In this document: positions 31,401 to 41,300 of the stretch, in pieces
How positions within the stretch are numbered: position 1 is the first letter of the stretch
Layout: each line of letters begins with the position of its first letter
Assembly (NCBI GenBank): GCA_948144175.1
Contig: CANXME010002087.1
Coordinates: 744,001-808,000 of the forward strand
Origin: Closterium sp. NIES-65
Taxonomy: Eukaryota > Streptophyta > Zygnematophyceae > Desmidiales > Closteriaceae
Direction: 5' to 3'
Length of the DNA: 64,000 nt
Position numbers and translations under genes: made by a program
Notes under the pieces: generated by a model
Seen by the model: the letters and a program-made list of their open reading frames with translations, nothing else
Databases searched by the model: none
What the model was told of the DNA's origin: nothing

Positions 31401-33895
31401 TCCGGGGGAGGGGGAAGGGAAGGAGTGCGGTAGGGGAAGAGACGGTAGAAGGGGACTGACTCGTCGAACGTGACGTCCTGGGAGGACAGAACACGACGAG
31501 AGGAGGGGTGGTAAAACTGCCACCCTGGGGCGTCAGTGGGGAAGCCAAGGAAGACACAGGGAGCAGCACGAGGGGACAGCTTGTCCGCAGACAAGTCGCG
31601 GACAAACGCCCGAGATCCCCAGACACGGAACACAGACGCATCGCCAACCTTCCCCGTCCACAGCAAGGCTGGGGACATCGCAGGCCGAGAGACCCGGGGG
31701 TGAAGGTTGAGCTGATGCGCCGCGTACCTCACCGCAAACGGCCACAGAAAATGGGGGGCAGCCGCATGCATCATGGACGTACGAGCGACATCCATGACCA
31801 TGCCAATGCGGCGCTCAGCAATCCCATTTTGCTGTGGTGAGTCCGGAAGCGTGAAGGTCTGGCGGATCCCCCGTGCGCGACAGTAGTCTCGCAGAAGGCG
31901 GGAAGAGAACTCTCCGCCTCTGTCCGAGTGCAGACGCAGAACAGGAAAGTCCGAGCCGAAGCTCTTCCTGAGCTGGAGACGAGCCTCGCGGATCCAGTCG
32001 ATCAGCACCTCAGTGACCTCACCCTTGCTGCGCAAGGGGAGGACTGTGGTGTAACGCGAGTAGTCGTCAACCACCAACAGGAAGTAGCGCTCGTAACCCT
32101 GCCCACGGACGGGGGCTGGGCCCCACACATCCATGTGAAGCGTCTGCAGGGGAGCCTCTGTCGGGGGGAAGTGGGAGGAGTGAGGAGTAGCCCGGAGGCG
32201 ACCCTCGACACAGGGGACACAGGAAGGTCCTGGCCCGGAGGGGAGAGGAGGGAGAGACTGGGGAAGACCAGAGACAAGGACACGGGAAGCCATGCTCCGA
32301 AGACAGAGCAAGGAGGGGTGGCCAAGACGGTGGTGCCACAGGAGAGTCTCGTGAGACAGGAGGCGACAAGAACAGGGGGCAGACTCAGGACCTGACCGGG
32401 ACGCAGCAGCAAGTACCTGACCCGACGCAGCCACCTGACCAGACGCAGGGACAGGAGGAGACTCAACGGTCAGGGTGTAGAGACTCGACCCCGGCCGACG
32501 CGAGAACGTGGCCAGGTGTCGGCCTGTGCGTGCCTCCGTGCAGTGGGTCACCCGCTGGCTCGCAGGAGTGAACTGGTGAACACCCCCATCCTGCAGGTCC
32601 GCTCCACTCACCAAGTTCGTGGAGAACGAGGGAAGGTACAGACCCGACAGGGTGCCCGAAGGGGCAGCCGGACACGGGAGGACAGTGGAGAAGTGAGACA
32701 GGACAGGACCTCCAGAGGGGTCAGCAAGGGAGACTGCAACCGGCCGGCCGAGCGGCGTAAGGGTAGTGCGGTCTCGAAAGAAGGAGCGAGAAGCTCCGGA
32801 GTCAAGTGTGAAAGTGAGGGAGGACGAGGACGACGCAGTACCTGAGAGCGCAGTCTCACCAGTACCTGAGAGCGCAGACGCACTGGCACCTAGAGCAGCA
32901 GCCTCACAAGCACCTAGCGCAGCAGTACCAATGCCCGGGTCGGGCTGGAAACAACGGTAACCCTCATTCTCCTCACTATAATCCACAACATACATAGCAG
33001 TAAGGATAGCATCAAAATCAAGATCAAAGATCGCTACACCAGCCCTGAGAAGCTCATCCCAGCGAGGGATCTCACTAGCCCCACCGAACTGCTGACGCCA
33101 GGCGTCCGTCAGGCGGCCAAAGCAGCGCTGGGTGGCGTGGGCACCCCCACACTGCTCACCCGCGCGGTCGCCGGAACGAAGAACGTAGGTGCAGGGACCA
33201 GTAACCCCACCCCTCTGACGCCCAGCGTACCACTCACGAAGCTGCTGAGGCGAAGGGATGTCCCGCGAGCGCTGCTGCTGCTGCCGGTGCGAGCGCTGGC
33301 CACCACCACCGCCGCTACGCTGCTGGGTACCACCCCGACCAGCTCCACCTCCTCCACCACTACTGCCTCCTCCGCTGCCGCCTCCACCGCCTCCACCTCC
33401 GCCGCCTCCACCTCCGCCGCTGCCTCCACCACCACCGCTGGCACCACCACCACCGTCTCCGCCGCTGCTGCCACCACCACCACCACCACCCCCGCCACTA
33501 GTCCCGCCACCACCCCCACTCCCTCCGCCGCCACCGCCGCCACCGCCACCGCCCCCTCCAGCTCCACCCGCGCCCTTGCCCCCCTTGCCCTTGCTGGAGC
33601 GACGTCTCCCACTAGGGGCAGACGCCGCGCCGACCGACTCAAGACCAAGCAGGTCGGCAGCAGCAGCAGAGGCAACAGAGGGCAGCAAGGGGGAAGGAGA
33701 GCACCCCTCAAAGATGGGGGTGCGAGGGTCACCACGAGAAGCACCTACAGCGACTATGCTCTTCTCCGCTGCAAGGAGGGCCTTCTCGAGGAGGTCGACG
33801 GTGAGGGTGGTGGGACAGACCGCGAGAAAGTGGTCCCTGACGACGCGAAGGGAGTCAGGGAGGCGCGCGACTACGTAGTAGAGAGCGATGTACAT
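28460..33895 (-). CDS. Copia gag(C-terminal part)-pol polyprotein of element G
   Basis: An open frame of 1811 residues. In order: rest of gag with KALLAAEKSIVAVGASRGDPR; polyglycine (about 105-205); SPQQLREWYAGRQ; finger CX13CX3HX4C (about 235-258, nt 33122-33193); protease TFTLDSGASRSFF (about 365); integrase zinc HHCC (LWHHRLGHPS...CVPC, about 520) and DD-E core (HMDVWGP, HSDRGGEF, QNGIAERR, about 590-710); Ala/Gly/Pro/Glu repeat linker (about 860-1060); RT starting near 1300 with LDFSTAFLQG and YVDD (about 1484); RNase H (SWADDQ, SSCEAEIYAG, YVDNKAML, about 1650-1790). It replicates the element by reverse transcription and integration. The first Met lies at the frameshift, so the true start is upstream in gag. 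Confidence 0.93.
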   Translation of the reverse strand: MYIALYYVVARLPDSLRVVRDHFLAVCPTTLTVDLLEKALLAAEKSIVAVGASRGDPRTPIFEGCSPSPLLPSVASAAAADLLGLESVGAASAPSGRRRSSKGKGGKGAGGAGGGGGGGGGGGGGSGGGGGTSGGGGGGGGGSSGGDGGGGASGGGGGSGGGGGGGGGGGGGGSGGGSSGGGGGAGRGGTQQRSGGGGGQRSHRQQQQRSRDIPSPQQLREWYAGRQRGGVTGPCTYVLRSGDRAGEQCGGAHATQRCFGRLTDAWRQQFGGASEIPRWDELLRAGVAIFDLDFDAILTAMYVVDYSEENEGYRCFQPDPGIGTAALGACEAAALGASASALSGTGETALSGTASSSSSLTFTLDSGASRSFFRDRTTLTPLGRPVAVSLADPSGGPVLSHFSTVLPCPAAPSGTLSGLYLPSFSTNLVSGADLQDGGVHQFTPASQRVTHCTEARTGRHLATFSRRPGSSLYTLTVESPPVPASGQVAASGQVLAAASRSGPESAPCSCRLLSHETLLWHHRLGHPSLLCLRSMASRVLVSGLPQSLPPLPSGPGPSCVPCVEGRLRATPHSSHFPPTEAPLQTLHMDVWGPAPVRGQGYERYFLLVVDDYSRYTTVLPLRSKGEVTEVLIDWIREARLQLRKSFGSDFPVLRLHSDRGGEFSSRLLRDYCRARGIRQTFTLPDSPQQNGIAERRIGMVMDVARTSMMHAAAPHFLWPFAVRYAAHQLNLHPRVSRPAMSPALLWTGKVGDASVFRVWGSRAFVRDLSADKLSPRAAPCVFLGFPTDAPGWQFYHPSSRRVLSSQDVTFDESVPFYRLFPYRTPSLPPPPDFLVPVPPPVDPLPPQVPAPSGVSQVDAVDPVEVTGDSGAAAGAEPGGAISGGAVSGGAEPGGATAGGAGPEGATAEGAEPGGAEPGGAVPGGAGSGGAGSGAAEPGGAVLGAAEPWGAASGAAEPGVSPAAASRREPLSPQELREWFARRWRRAAASGGAAGAGAGASSTVEGAGAAGPGAAGPAGPPGAGAAEGVGAEPSAVGPAAGGVGGAGAVAEGGGAVPADSGAAARPQPYFVPLLQQVLGLSPLVEGPPPVQSQSLLELSSPLPAPSPYTGPTGGLAERREPASRPASPVRAARTSGRSSRQRPPPVPGTHRMSLRPYTAPLRAPLPSPPESSLPVLVDPESDSLRATSPTVTRLLATVVTDPSFESTAASALVAELVDFAARCRLDYAASLVAESASVCPPSVGGECALGTDVLEDRQEELQCLAAASPHLASVLLAPEGDPDALDIPTPRSYAEAVEGPYSSQWQAAMDAEMASWKSTGTYVDAVPPPGANIVSGMWIFRVKRPPGSPPVFKARYVARGFSQRQGVDYFQTFSPTPKMTTLRVLLHIAAQRDYELHSLDFSTAFLQGSLHEEIWLRRPPGFTGTFPPGTQWSLRRPVYGLRQAPREWHDTLRTTLAALGFAPSTADPSLFLRTDTSLPPFYILVYVDDLVFATADTAGLAYVKSELQKRHTCTDLGELRSYLGLQITRDRARRTITLTQSHMVQQVLQRFGFTYSSPQATPLPTRHSLSALPSDESVESSGPYAELVGCLMYLMTCTRPDLAYPLSILARYVAPGRHRPEHMAAAKRVLRYLCSTSGMGLVLGGRSPVVLTGHADTSWADDQATQRSSQGYTFSLGSGSVSWRSTRSSSVLGSSCEAEIYAGAMAAQELRWLTYLLTDLGEPPRSPPVLYVDNKAMLALCREQRLEHRTKHIALRYFLARELQQRGQLRLAYVASEANTADVFTKALAPCDHQRFCTQLGLVPVLPHLLSS

Positions 33896-34365
33896 GGGGG
33901 GGATTTCTTAGCGCAGAACTCAGCAGGAAGGGCGGCGCGGTAGCGAGTGTCACTAGTGCGGAGGTGCGTAATGAGGTCACCGACAGTGGGAAAGGCAAAG
34001 AGGTCAGGAAAGAGGTAGGGAAGCATGAGACGGCTCAGTGCAGCAGTGGCAGGGGAGGAGTAGCGCGCAACTACAGCGTCGTACAAGGTCTGAGCACTCT
34101 TGTACTGACTAAAGTGCGCACGCTCAGAGGTAGGGAGGTGGCGACGCACAGCAAGACGTGCAGCAGCATCGCGGGTGGCCCACTTAGAGCGGACAGCGGG
34201 ATCAGCATCAGCAGCAGGAGCAGGAGAGACGCCAGAGGTGAGATCAAAGAGAGAAAGGTCGTCAGCCCTGTTGCACTGTAAGAACAGCTGCAAGTCGTCT
34301 AACCAGACCTCAAAATCAATGGCGCGACCCTCAGCGTCAAAAGCTAGGACACTAGGGGTAGCCAT
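33871..34365 (-). CDS. Gag N-terminal region of element G, separated by a 1-nt frameshift
   Basis: The start ATG 34365 (MATPSVLAFDAEGRAIDFEVW) is chosen because every sister copy begins there; upstream in-frame residues are not conserved. The ~160 residues form the capsid-like helical gag domain (DDLQLFLQC, ARLAVRRHLP, YKSAQTLYDAVVARYSS). The run encoding S-P-P has 7 C where 8 would keep frame into the pol frame at 33895. This could be a real 1-nt deletion, an assembly error in a homopolymer or, less likely, programmed slippage. Confidence 0.85.
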   Translation of the reverse strand: MATPSVLAFDAEGRAIDFEVWLDDLQLFLQCNRADDLSLFDLTSGVSPAPAADADPAVRSKWATRDAAARLAVRRHLPTSERAHFSQYKSAQTLYDAVVARYSSPATAALSRLMLPYLFPDLFAFPTVGDLITHLRTSDTRYRAALPAEFCAKKSPPCTSLSTT

Positions 34366-35417
34366 GGCGACGACAGCGACGCAGTGCAAACAGCAGGGAA
34401 AGAGCTCGCAGTGGCAGTGGGACTGTGCTCACCAGGCAGGGCAGGTCGAGTAGGTATACAGAAAGGCGGCTCAGCGACCTGGCGGCTCGGGTGCTGGGCG
34501 GCTCGGGCGCAGGGCGGCTCGGCTCCCGGGCGGCTCGGCTCCCGGGCGGCTCGGCTTCCGGGCGGCTCGGCGGTTGGGCGGCTCGGGTGCAGAGCGGCTC
34601 GGCTCCCGGGCGGCTCGGCGTCGGGCGGCTCGGCTCACGGGCGGTTCGGCTGCTGGGGCAGCTCGGCCAGGAGATCCAGGGGCGGGGCCGTCAGGTGCAG
34701 CGGCGGGTTGACCGGTGCAGTGGCGGGCCGGCAGGTGCAGCGGCGGGCCGGCAGGTGCAGCGGCGGGCCGGCAGGTGCAGTGGCGGGCCGGCAGGTGCAG
34801 GCGGCGGGCCGTAGGGTGCAGTGGCGGGCCGGCAGGTGCAGCGGCGAGGCCGTCAGAGGCGGCGGGCCGGCAGGTGCAGCGGCGAGGCCGTTAGAGGCGG
34901 CGGGCCGCTGGGTGCAGCGGCGGGCCGGCAGGTGCAGTGGCGGGCCGACAGGAGCAGCGGCGGGCCGGCAGGGGAGGCGGCGGAGCCGAGTCAGGGGAGG
35001 CGGCAGGGCCGCGTCAGGGGAGGCGGCGGAGCCGCGTCAGGGGAGGCGGCGGTGCCGCGTCAGGGGAGGCGGCGGAGCCGCGTCAGGGGAGGCGGCGGGG
35101 CCGCGTCAGGGAAGGCGGCGGGGCCGCGTCAAACAGGCGGCGGGGCCGCGTCAGGGGAGGCGGCGGAGCCGCGTCAGGGGAGGCGGCGGAGCCGCGTCAG
35201 GGGAGGCGGCGGGGCCGCGTCAGGGGAGGCGGCGGGGCCGCGTCAAACAGGCGGCGGGGCCGCGATCAGGAGAGGTGGCGGGGCCGCGTCTGAGGGACAG
35301 CGGGGCCGCGAGGGAAAAGGCGACCCGAGGGGTCGCTAAAAAAAAAGGCGCGCCTCGGGGCGCGCTTCGGTGGGCCCTAAAAAAAAACGGTCCTAAGGTA
35401 GGACCCGCTCTATACCA
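34366..35417 (-). repeat. Minisatellite leader and primer site of element G
   Basis: Three repeat domains are visible: GGGCGGCTCGG units (about 34480-34660), a 20-bp GGCGGGCCGGCAGGTGCAGT unit (about 34700-34960), and a 23-24 bp GTCAGGGGAGGCGGCGGAGC-type unit (about 34990-35260). The primer site on the minus strand reads TGGTATAGAGCGGGTCC (about 35401-35417). Long Gly/Arg/Ala frames here are repeat shadows. Confidence 0.85.
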
Positions 35418-35546
35418 TGTGAAACAAGGAAAACAGGAATGGAATGACTAAGGAAAGATTGGGTACAAATACAACCCTAGAAACCCTGTACCCCATATGT
35501 GCTACCCCACTATAGTCTACAGCAACTATGTTATATAAATCTGACA
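35418..35546 (-). repeat. 5' LTR of element G
   Basis: 129 bp, identical to 28125-28253 except one C/T near the outer end. TATA-like TTTATATAAC (minus) lies near its start. Confidence 0.94.
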
Positions 35547-35551
35547 GAAAT

Positions 35552-37127
35552 TTCCGAGAAACTTCGCCCTGATAACGTCGCATTCAGGGTTCACATGACG
35601 CGTACTCTATATTGACAGGGTCCGCGAAAACACTACACTGAGAGTGTACACAAAATTTCAGGGTCCGCTAGAGCAATACTCTGAATGGATTAGGGACCAA
35701 AATGTGAAAAACCTGATTTCTCAGGGACCACGAAGTGACAAGTCTGAAATCACCCTGAAATCAGGGTAATTACCTTGATGAAATCAGCCCTGATCCGTGC
35801 GCGACTCTTTGCGTCATTCTGTCTCTTCGTCTTCATACTAGTTGCTGTGAGACTTGATTGCTACCAGGCCCCACGTTATCAGAGTAAATTACTCTGTTTC
35901 TCTGAAAATCAGAGTTATTTTTTAAAGTAACTCAGTACCCGGTGGGTATTTTTTTTTTTACTTGAGATTTCTCTGATTCGTCAGAGTTATGCTGTATGTT
36001 ATTCTGAGGCCTCTGGGGTTTTTTTTTTTCAGGGACCGAATTTACTCAATATAGGGAATACATGCCCCCTAGCCGAAACCCACCCACCCACCCCCCTCCC
36101 CCCCCTCCCCCTCCCCACGTTTATTGGGTTTCCCCCGAATCGTTGAGATTATTCTCCTGATTTTGGTCGTGTGTTGGCGGCAATATGAGCGCTGGTTGGC
36201 TACTATAGTTTGACAACTTCTCAACCAGCACACATGCAGGGCCTTAGATTGGTTTTTGTGTACCCTGAGCACTCAGTGTCCCTAGGCGGGTAACACTGAT
36301 TTTCAGTGTCGTCTAGTGTGAAACACTGAATTTACAGGGTTGTTAGAAATAAAACGCTGATCAATCAGGGTTTCTACAACTTCAACACTGATCAGAATAG
36401 TTGCTTATACTGGTATGCTGTCATAACACAGCGAATCAGACTGCCCTCACTTTACAATTCCCAAATTTGGCCAGGATCATGTTATTTCCGTGTCTGATTG
36501 GTCAGAAATCTTGTCTGACCAATCGAATAGGACAATTGTTAAGAATTGTTTCTGATCTCTGGTTGTGTACTTGACTGATGATTCGGACTTGGTTCGGCAC
36601 AGCAGATTCGCCCTGACGGTAAATTCGACCTCGCACAGTCGTTACGCGCTTTCGCAGCACAGCAAATTCGCTCACTCACAGCAGATTTGCCCTGACACAG
36701 CAGCAGATTCGCCCCTCACACAAGAGATTCGCCCTGTCAGAGCATGTTTCGCCAGAAATCCCCTTGGTGCACGGTGCACACTGACGGCGCGCCAAAACAA
36801 GAAGTTCTCGGTTTCAGGGTAGACCCCGATACAACACCGACTCGTCAGTGTCCTCAAACACAAAACACTGGAAAATCAGAGTTCGAAATCTAAAAACACT
36901 GAAACATCAGGGTCGTTGAAAAAAAAAGGCTGATGCATCAGGGTCATGATAAAAAACGGGGTCAAACTTCAGGAATTCAGGGTAAAATTCCTGACATCTG
37001 AGGCCCTGCAGACATGTCAGCCACTCCCCTCCCATCTCCTTGAGTCAGATTATCGGTGCCAAGTTAACGGGGCAAGCACTTGGAAATGGTCGAATTTGGC
37101 TCACAACATTGGGCCAAAGAAACGGCG
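35552..37127. other. AT-rich spacer with recurrent CTGA...TCAG(G/A)G words
   Basis: There is no convincing gene. The notable content is dozens of ATCAGGGT / ATCAGAGTAA words paired with CACTGA or TTACTCTGA to form short imperfect palindromes (for example 35886-35905, 36310-36400, 36840-36970). A polypyrimidine tract of C/T lies at about 36078-36117, and T runs at 35948-35959 and 36017-36028. A run of CAGCAGATTCGCC-like repeats is at 36598-36740. Confidence 0.5.
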
Positions 37128-37132
37128 GTGTT

Positions 37133-37261
37133 TGTCAGATATATATGACATAGCTATTGTAGGCTATAGTGGGGTAGCACATATGGGGTACAGCTTTCTA
37201 GGGTTTGTATTTGTACCCAACTTTCACTTAGTCATTCCCATTTCTCGTTCAGCTTCTCTCA
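37133..37261 (+). repeat. 5' LTR of element H1
   Basis: 129 bp, TGTCAGATATATATGAC...CTTCTCTCA, with the CTATAGTGGGGTAG core and TTTCTAGGGTTTG. Confidence 0.94.
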
Positions 37262-38395
37262 TGGTATCGAGCAAGTTCCCCAGTGGGAACTGCGCCTAGG
37301 GCCCACCACTTCGACTTTTTTTTTACTGCCCGAAGCGCGCTCATCCCGAGTCGCGCCTCGGGCTGTTAACTCAATGAGCCGCCCTAGCGGCCTTCCCTCC
37401 CCTAGCGGCCATGCCGCCCTACTGTCGCGGCCCCGCCACCCCTGATTCGCGTCCTCGCCGCCCTGGTTTAGCGGCCCCGCCGCCCTACACCTAGCGGCCC
37501 AACCGCCCTGCTTTAGCAGCCCCGCCGCCCTACACCTCGCGGCCCCGCCGCCCTGCTTTAGCGGCCCCGCCGCCCTAAACCTCGCGGCCCCGCCGCCCTG
37601 CTTTCTCGGCCCCGCCGACCTTCATTTTGCGGCCCCGCCGCCCTGCTTTAGCGGCCCCGCCGCCCTTCCTTAGCGGCCCCGTCGCCCTGCTTTAGCGGCC
37701 CCGCCGCCCTGCTTCACTGGCCCCGCCGCCCTAAACTTCGCGGCCCCGCCGCCCTGCTTTACCAGCCCCGCCGCCCTACACCTCGCGGCCCCACCGCCCT
37801 TCATTTCGCGGCCCCGCCTCCCTGCTTTAGCGGCCCCGCCGCCCTACACCTCGCGGCCCCGCCGCCCTGCTTTCGCGGCCCCGCCGCCCGACTCTACCGG
37901 CCCCGCCGCCCTTCTGCTGCGGCCCCGCCGCCCTGCACCTGGGGCCCCGCCGCCCGTCTGCTGCGGCCCTGCCACTCTCCTCTCCTGCCCGCCACCCGAG
38001 CCGCCGACCGCAGCACCACCCTGCAGCGTGCACCCAAGCAGCCGACCGCCGCGCCGCCGAGTACCGGTGGAGCCGGGCCGCCCAGCTGCAGAGCCGCCCG
38101 GCCGCCCACCAGCCGGGCCGCCGTTCAGCCGAGCCGCTGTGCAGCCGAGCCGCCCAGCAGCCGAGTGCCGAGCCGCCGAGCTGCCCAGCCGCCGAGCCGC
38201 TGTGCACCCGAGCCGCCCAGCAGCCGAGCGCCGAGCCGCCGAGCCGCCCAGCCGCCGAGCCGCCCAGCCGCCGAGCCGCCCAGCAGCCGAGCCGCCCTAC
38301 TACCGAGCCGCCCGACCTGCCCTGTCCAGTGAGCGCAGCCCCACTATCACTGCGTACCCTTCCCCTACTGCTTGCACTGCTAGTCTATCGTCGTC
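37262..38395 (+). repeat. Primer site and minisatellite leader of element H1
   Basis: About 37400-37960 is an array of ~21-22 bp units (GCGGCCCCGCCGCCCTNCTTTA with an alternate ACACCTC ending). About 38050-38320 is GAGCCGCCCAGCAGCC units. No supported gene. Confidence 0.82.
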
Positions 38396-41300
38396 ATGGC
38401 TACCCCTAGTGTCCTCACTTTTGACGCTGAGGGTCGAGCCATTGACTTTGAGGTCTGGGTCGACGACCTGCAGCTGTTTTTACAGTGCGATAGGGCGGAC
38501 GGTTTTTCTCTCTTTGACCTCACCTCTGGCGCCTCTTCTGCCCCTGCTACTGACGCTGACCCCACTATTCGCTCTCAGTGGGCCACCCGCGATGCTGCTG
38601 CACGTCTTGCTGTGCGTCACCACCTGCCTACCACTGAGCGCGCGCACTTTAGTCAGTACAAGAGTGCTCAGACCTTGTACGACGCTGTAGTTGCGCGCTA
38701 CTCTTCTCCTGCCACTGCTGCACTGAGCCGCCTCATGCTACCGTACCTCTTTCCTGACCTTGCTGCCTTTCCCACAGTCGCCGACCTCATTACGCACCTC
38801 CGCACTAGTGACACTCGCTACCGCGCCGCACTTCCTGCTGAGTTCTACGCCAAGAACCCTCCCCCCATGTACATCACTCTCTATTACATAGTCACACGCC
38901 TCCGTGACTCCCTTCGCGTAGTCAGGGACCACTTTCTCTCAGTCTGTCCCACCACTCTCACTGTTGACCTCCTCGAGAAGGCCCTCCTGGCGGCGGAGAA
39001 GAGCATCGTCGCTGTAGGAGCCTCTGGGGGTAACCCTCGCACCCCCGTCTTTGAGGGATGTTCTCCTTCCCCCCTGCTGCCCTCTGTTGCCTCTGCTGCT
39101 GCTGCCGACCTGCTTGGTCTTGAGTCGGTCGGCCCGGCGTCTGCCCCTAGCGGGAGACGCCGACGTGGCAAGGGCAAGGGGGGCAAGGGCGCGGGTGGAG
39201 CTGGCGGGGGTGGTGGAGGTGGCGGTGGAGGCGGCGGAGGGAGTGGGGGTGGCGGTGGGAGTGGTGGCGAGGGTGGTGGTGGTGGTGGCGGCAGCGGAGG
39301 CGGAGGCAGTGGCGGCGGCAGCGGTGGGAGCGGAGGCAGCGGTGATGGCGGAGGTGGAGGCGGCGGTGGCGGAGGGGGTGGAGCTGGTCGGGGTGGTGCC
39401 CTGCAGCGGAGCGGCTCTGGTGGTGGTCAGCGCCAGCATCAGCAGCAGCAGTAGCAGCAGCAGCGTTCTCGGGACATCCCCCCGCCTCAGCAGCTCCGAG
39501 AGTGGTACGCGCAGCGTCAGCGTGGTGGGGGTTTTGGTCCGTGCTCCTACGTCCTTCGTTCCGGCGACCGCGCGGGTGAGCAGTGTGGGGGTGCCCACCC
39601 TACCCAGCGCTGCTTTGGCCGACTGACAGACGCTTGGCATCAGCAGTTCCCCGAGGCTAGTGAGATTCCCCGCTAGGGAGAGCTGTCTAGGGCTGGCGTA
39701 GCTATCTTTGATCTTGACTTTGATGCTATCCTTGCTGCCATGCATGCTGTGACTATTAGTGATGAGGGTGACTATTACCGGTGTTTCTCGCCCAACCCGG
39801 GCATTGAAACTGCTGCGCTAGGTGCTTGTGAGGCTGCTGCTCTAGGTGCCAGTGCGTCTACGCTCTCAGGTACTGGTGAGGCTGCGCTCTCAGGTACTGC
39901 GTCGGCTTCGGCCTCCCTCACCTTCACACTTGACTCAGGGGCTTCTCGCTCCTTCTTTCGAGACCGCACCACACTCACGCCGCTTGGTCGGCCGATTGCA
40001 GTCTCCCTGGCTGACCCCTCTGGGGGCCCTGTCCTCTCTCACTTCTCCACTGTCCTCCCGTGTCCGGCTGCCCCCTCGGGCACCCTAACTGGTCTGTACC
40101 TCCCCTCGTTCTCGACGAACTTGGTGAGTGGTGCTGACCTGCAGGATGGGGGGGTTCACCAGTTTACTCCTACGAGTCAGCGGGTGACCCATTGCTCGGA
40201 TGCCCGCACAGGCCGACACCTGGCCACGTTTTCGCGTCGGCCGGGGTCGAGTCTCTACACCCTGACCACTGAGTCTCCTCCTGTCCCTGCGTCTGGCCAG
40301 GTAGCTGCGTCGGGTCAGGTGTTTGCTGCTGCGTCCAGGTCTGGTCCTGAGTCTGACCCCTGCTCGTGTCGCCTCCTGTCTCACGAGACTCTCTTGTGGC
40401 ACCACCGTCTTGGCGACCCCTCCTTGCCTCGTCTTCGGGGCATGGCTTCCCGTGTCCTTGTCTCTGGTCTCCCCCGGTCTCTCCCTCCCCTTCCTTCGAG
40501 GCCAGGACCTTCCTGTGTCCCCTATGTCGAGGGGCAGCTTCGGGCTGCCCCTCACTCCTCCCAGTTTCCCCCGACAGAGGCTCCTCTGCAGACGCTTCAC
40601 ATGGACGTGTGGGGCCCGGCCCGCGTCCGTGGACAGGGTCACAAGCGCTACTTCCTGCTGGTGGTTGACGACTACTCGCGTTACACCACAGTCTTCCCCT
40701 TGCGCAGCAAGGGTGATGTCGCTGAGGTGTTGATCGACGTGATCCGCGCAGCTCGTCTCCAGCTCAGAGGGAGCTTCGGCTCGGACTTTCCTGTCCTGCG
40801 TCTGCACTCTGACCAAAGTGGAGAGTTCTCCTCTGGCCTTCTGCGAGCCTACTGTCGTGCACGAGGCATCCGCTTGACCTTTACGTTTCCGGACTCTCCA
40901 CAACAAAATGGGATTGCTGAGCGCCGCATTGGCATGGTCATGGACGTCACTCGTACGTCCATGATGCATGCGGCTGCCCCCCATTTTCTGTAGCCGTTTG
41001 CGGTTCGGTACGCGGCGCATCAGATCAACCTTCAGCCCAGGGTCTCCATGTCGGAGACCTCCCTAGCTCTGCTGTGGACGGGGAAGGTCGGCGATGCATC
41101 TGCGTTCCGTGTCTGGGGATCTCGGGCGTTTGTCCGCGACTTGTCTGCGGACAAGCTGTCCTCTCGTGCTGCTCCCTATGTCTTCCTAGGCTTCCCCCCT
41201 GACGCCCCAGGGTGGTAGTTCTACCACCCCTCCTCTCGTTGTGTTCTGTCCTCCCAGGACGTCACGTTCGACGAGTCAGTCCCCTTCTACCGCCTCTTCC

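Larger units (their letters stand above)
28120..35551 (-). mobile_element. Ty1/copia retrotransposon G (28125-35546), best preserved copy
   Basis: 7422 bp on the minus strand. The 129 bp LTRs differ by a single base, and the duplication GAAAT is at 28120-28124 and 35547-35551. Pol has an unbroken frame of 1811 codons. The only coding lesion I can see is one missing C in the C run of gag (33896-33902 on the plus strand as G). By LTR similarity it is among the youngest insertions here. Confidence 0.95.

Noticed and set aside
33137-33943. Thr/Ala/Pro-rich plus-strand frames opposite the G gag
   Set aside because: They are antisense shadows of the polyglycine (GGN)n tract. The same occurs opposite every copy.
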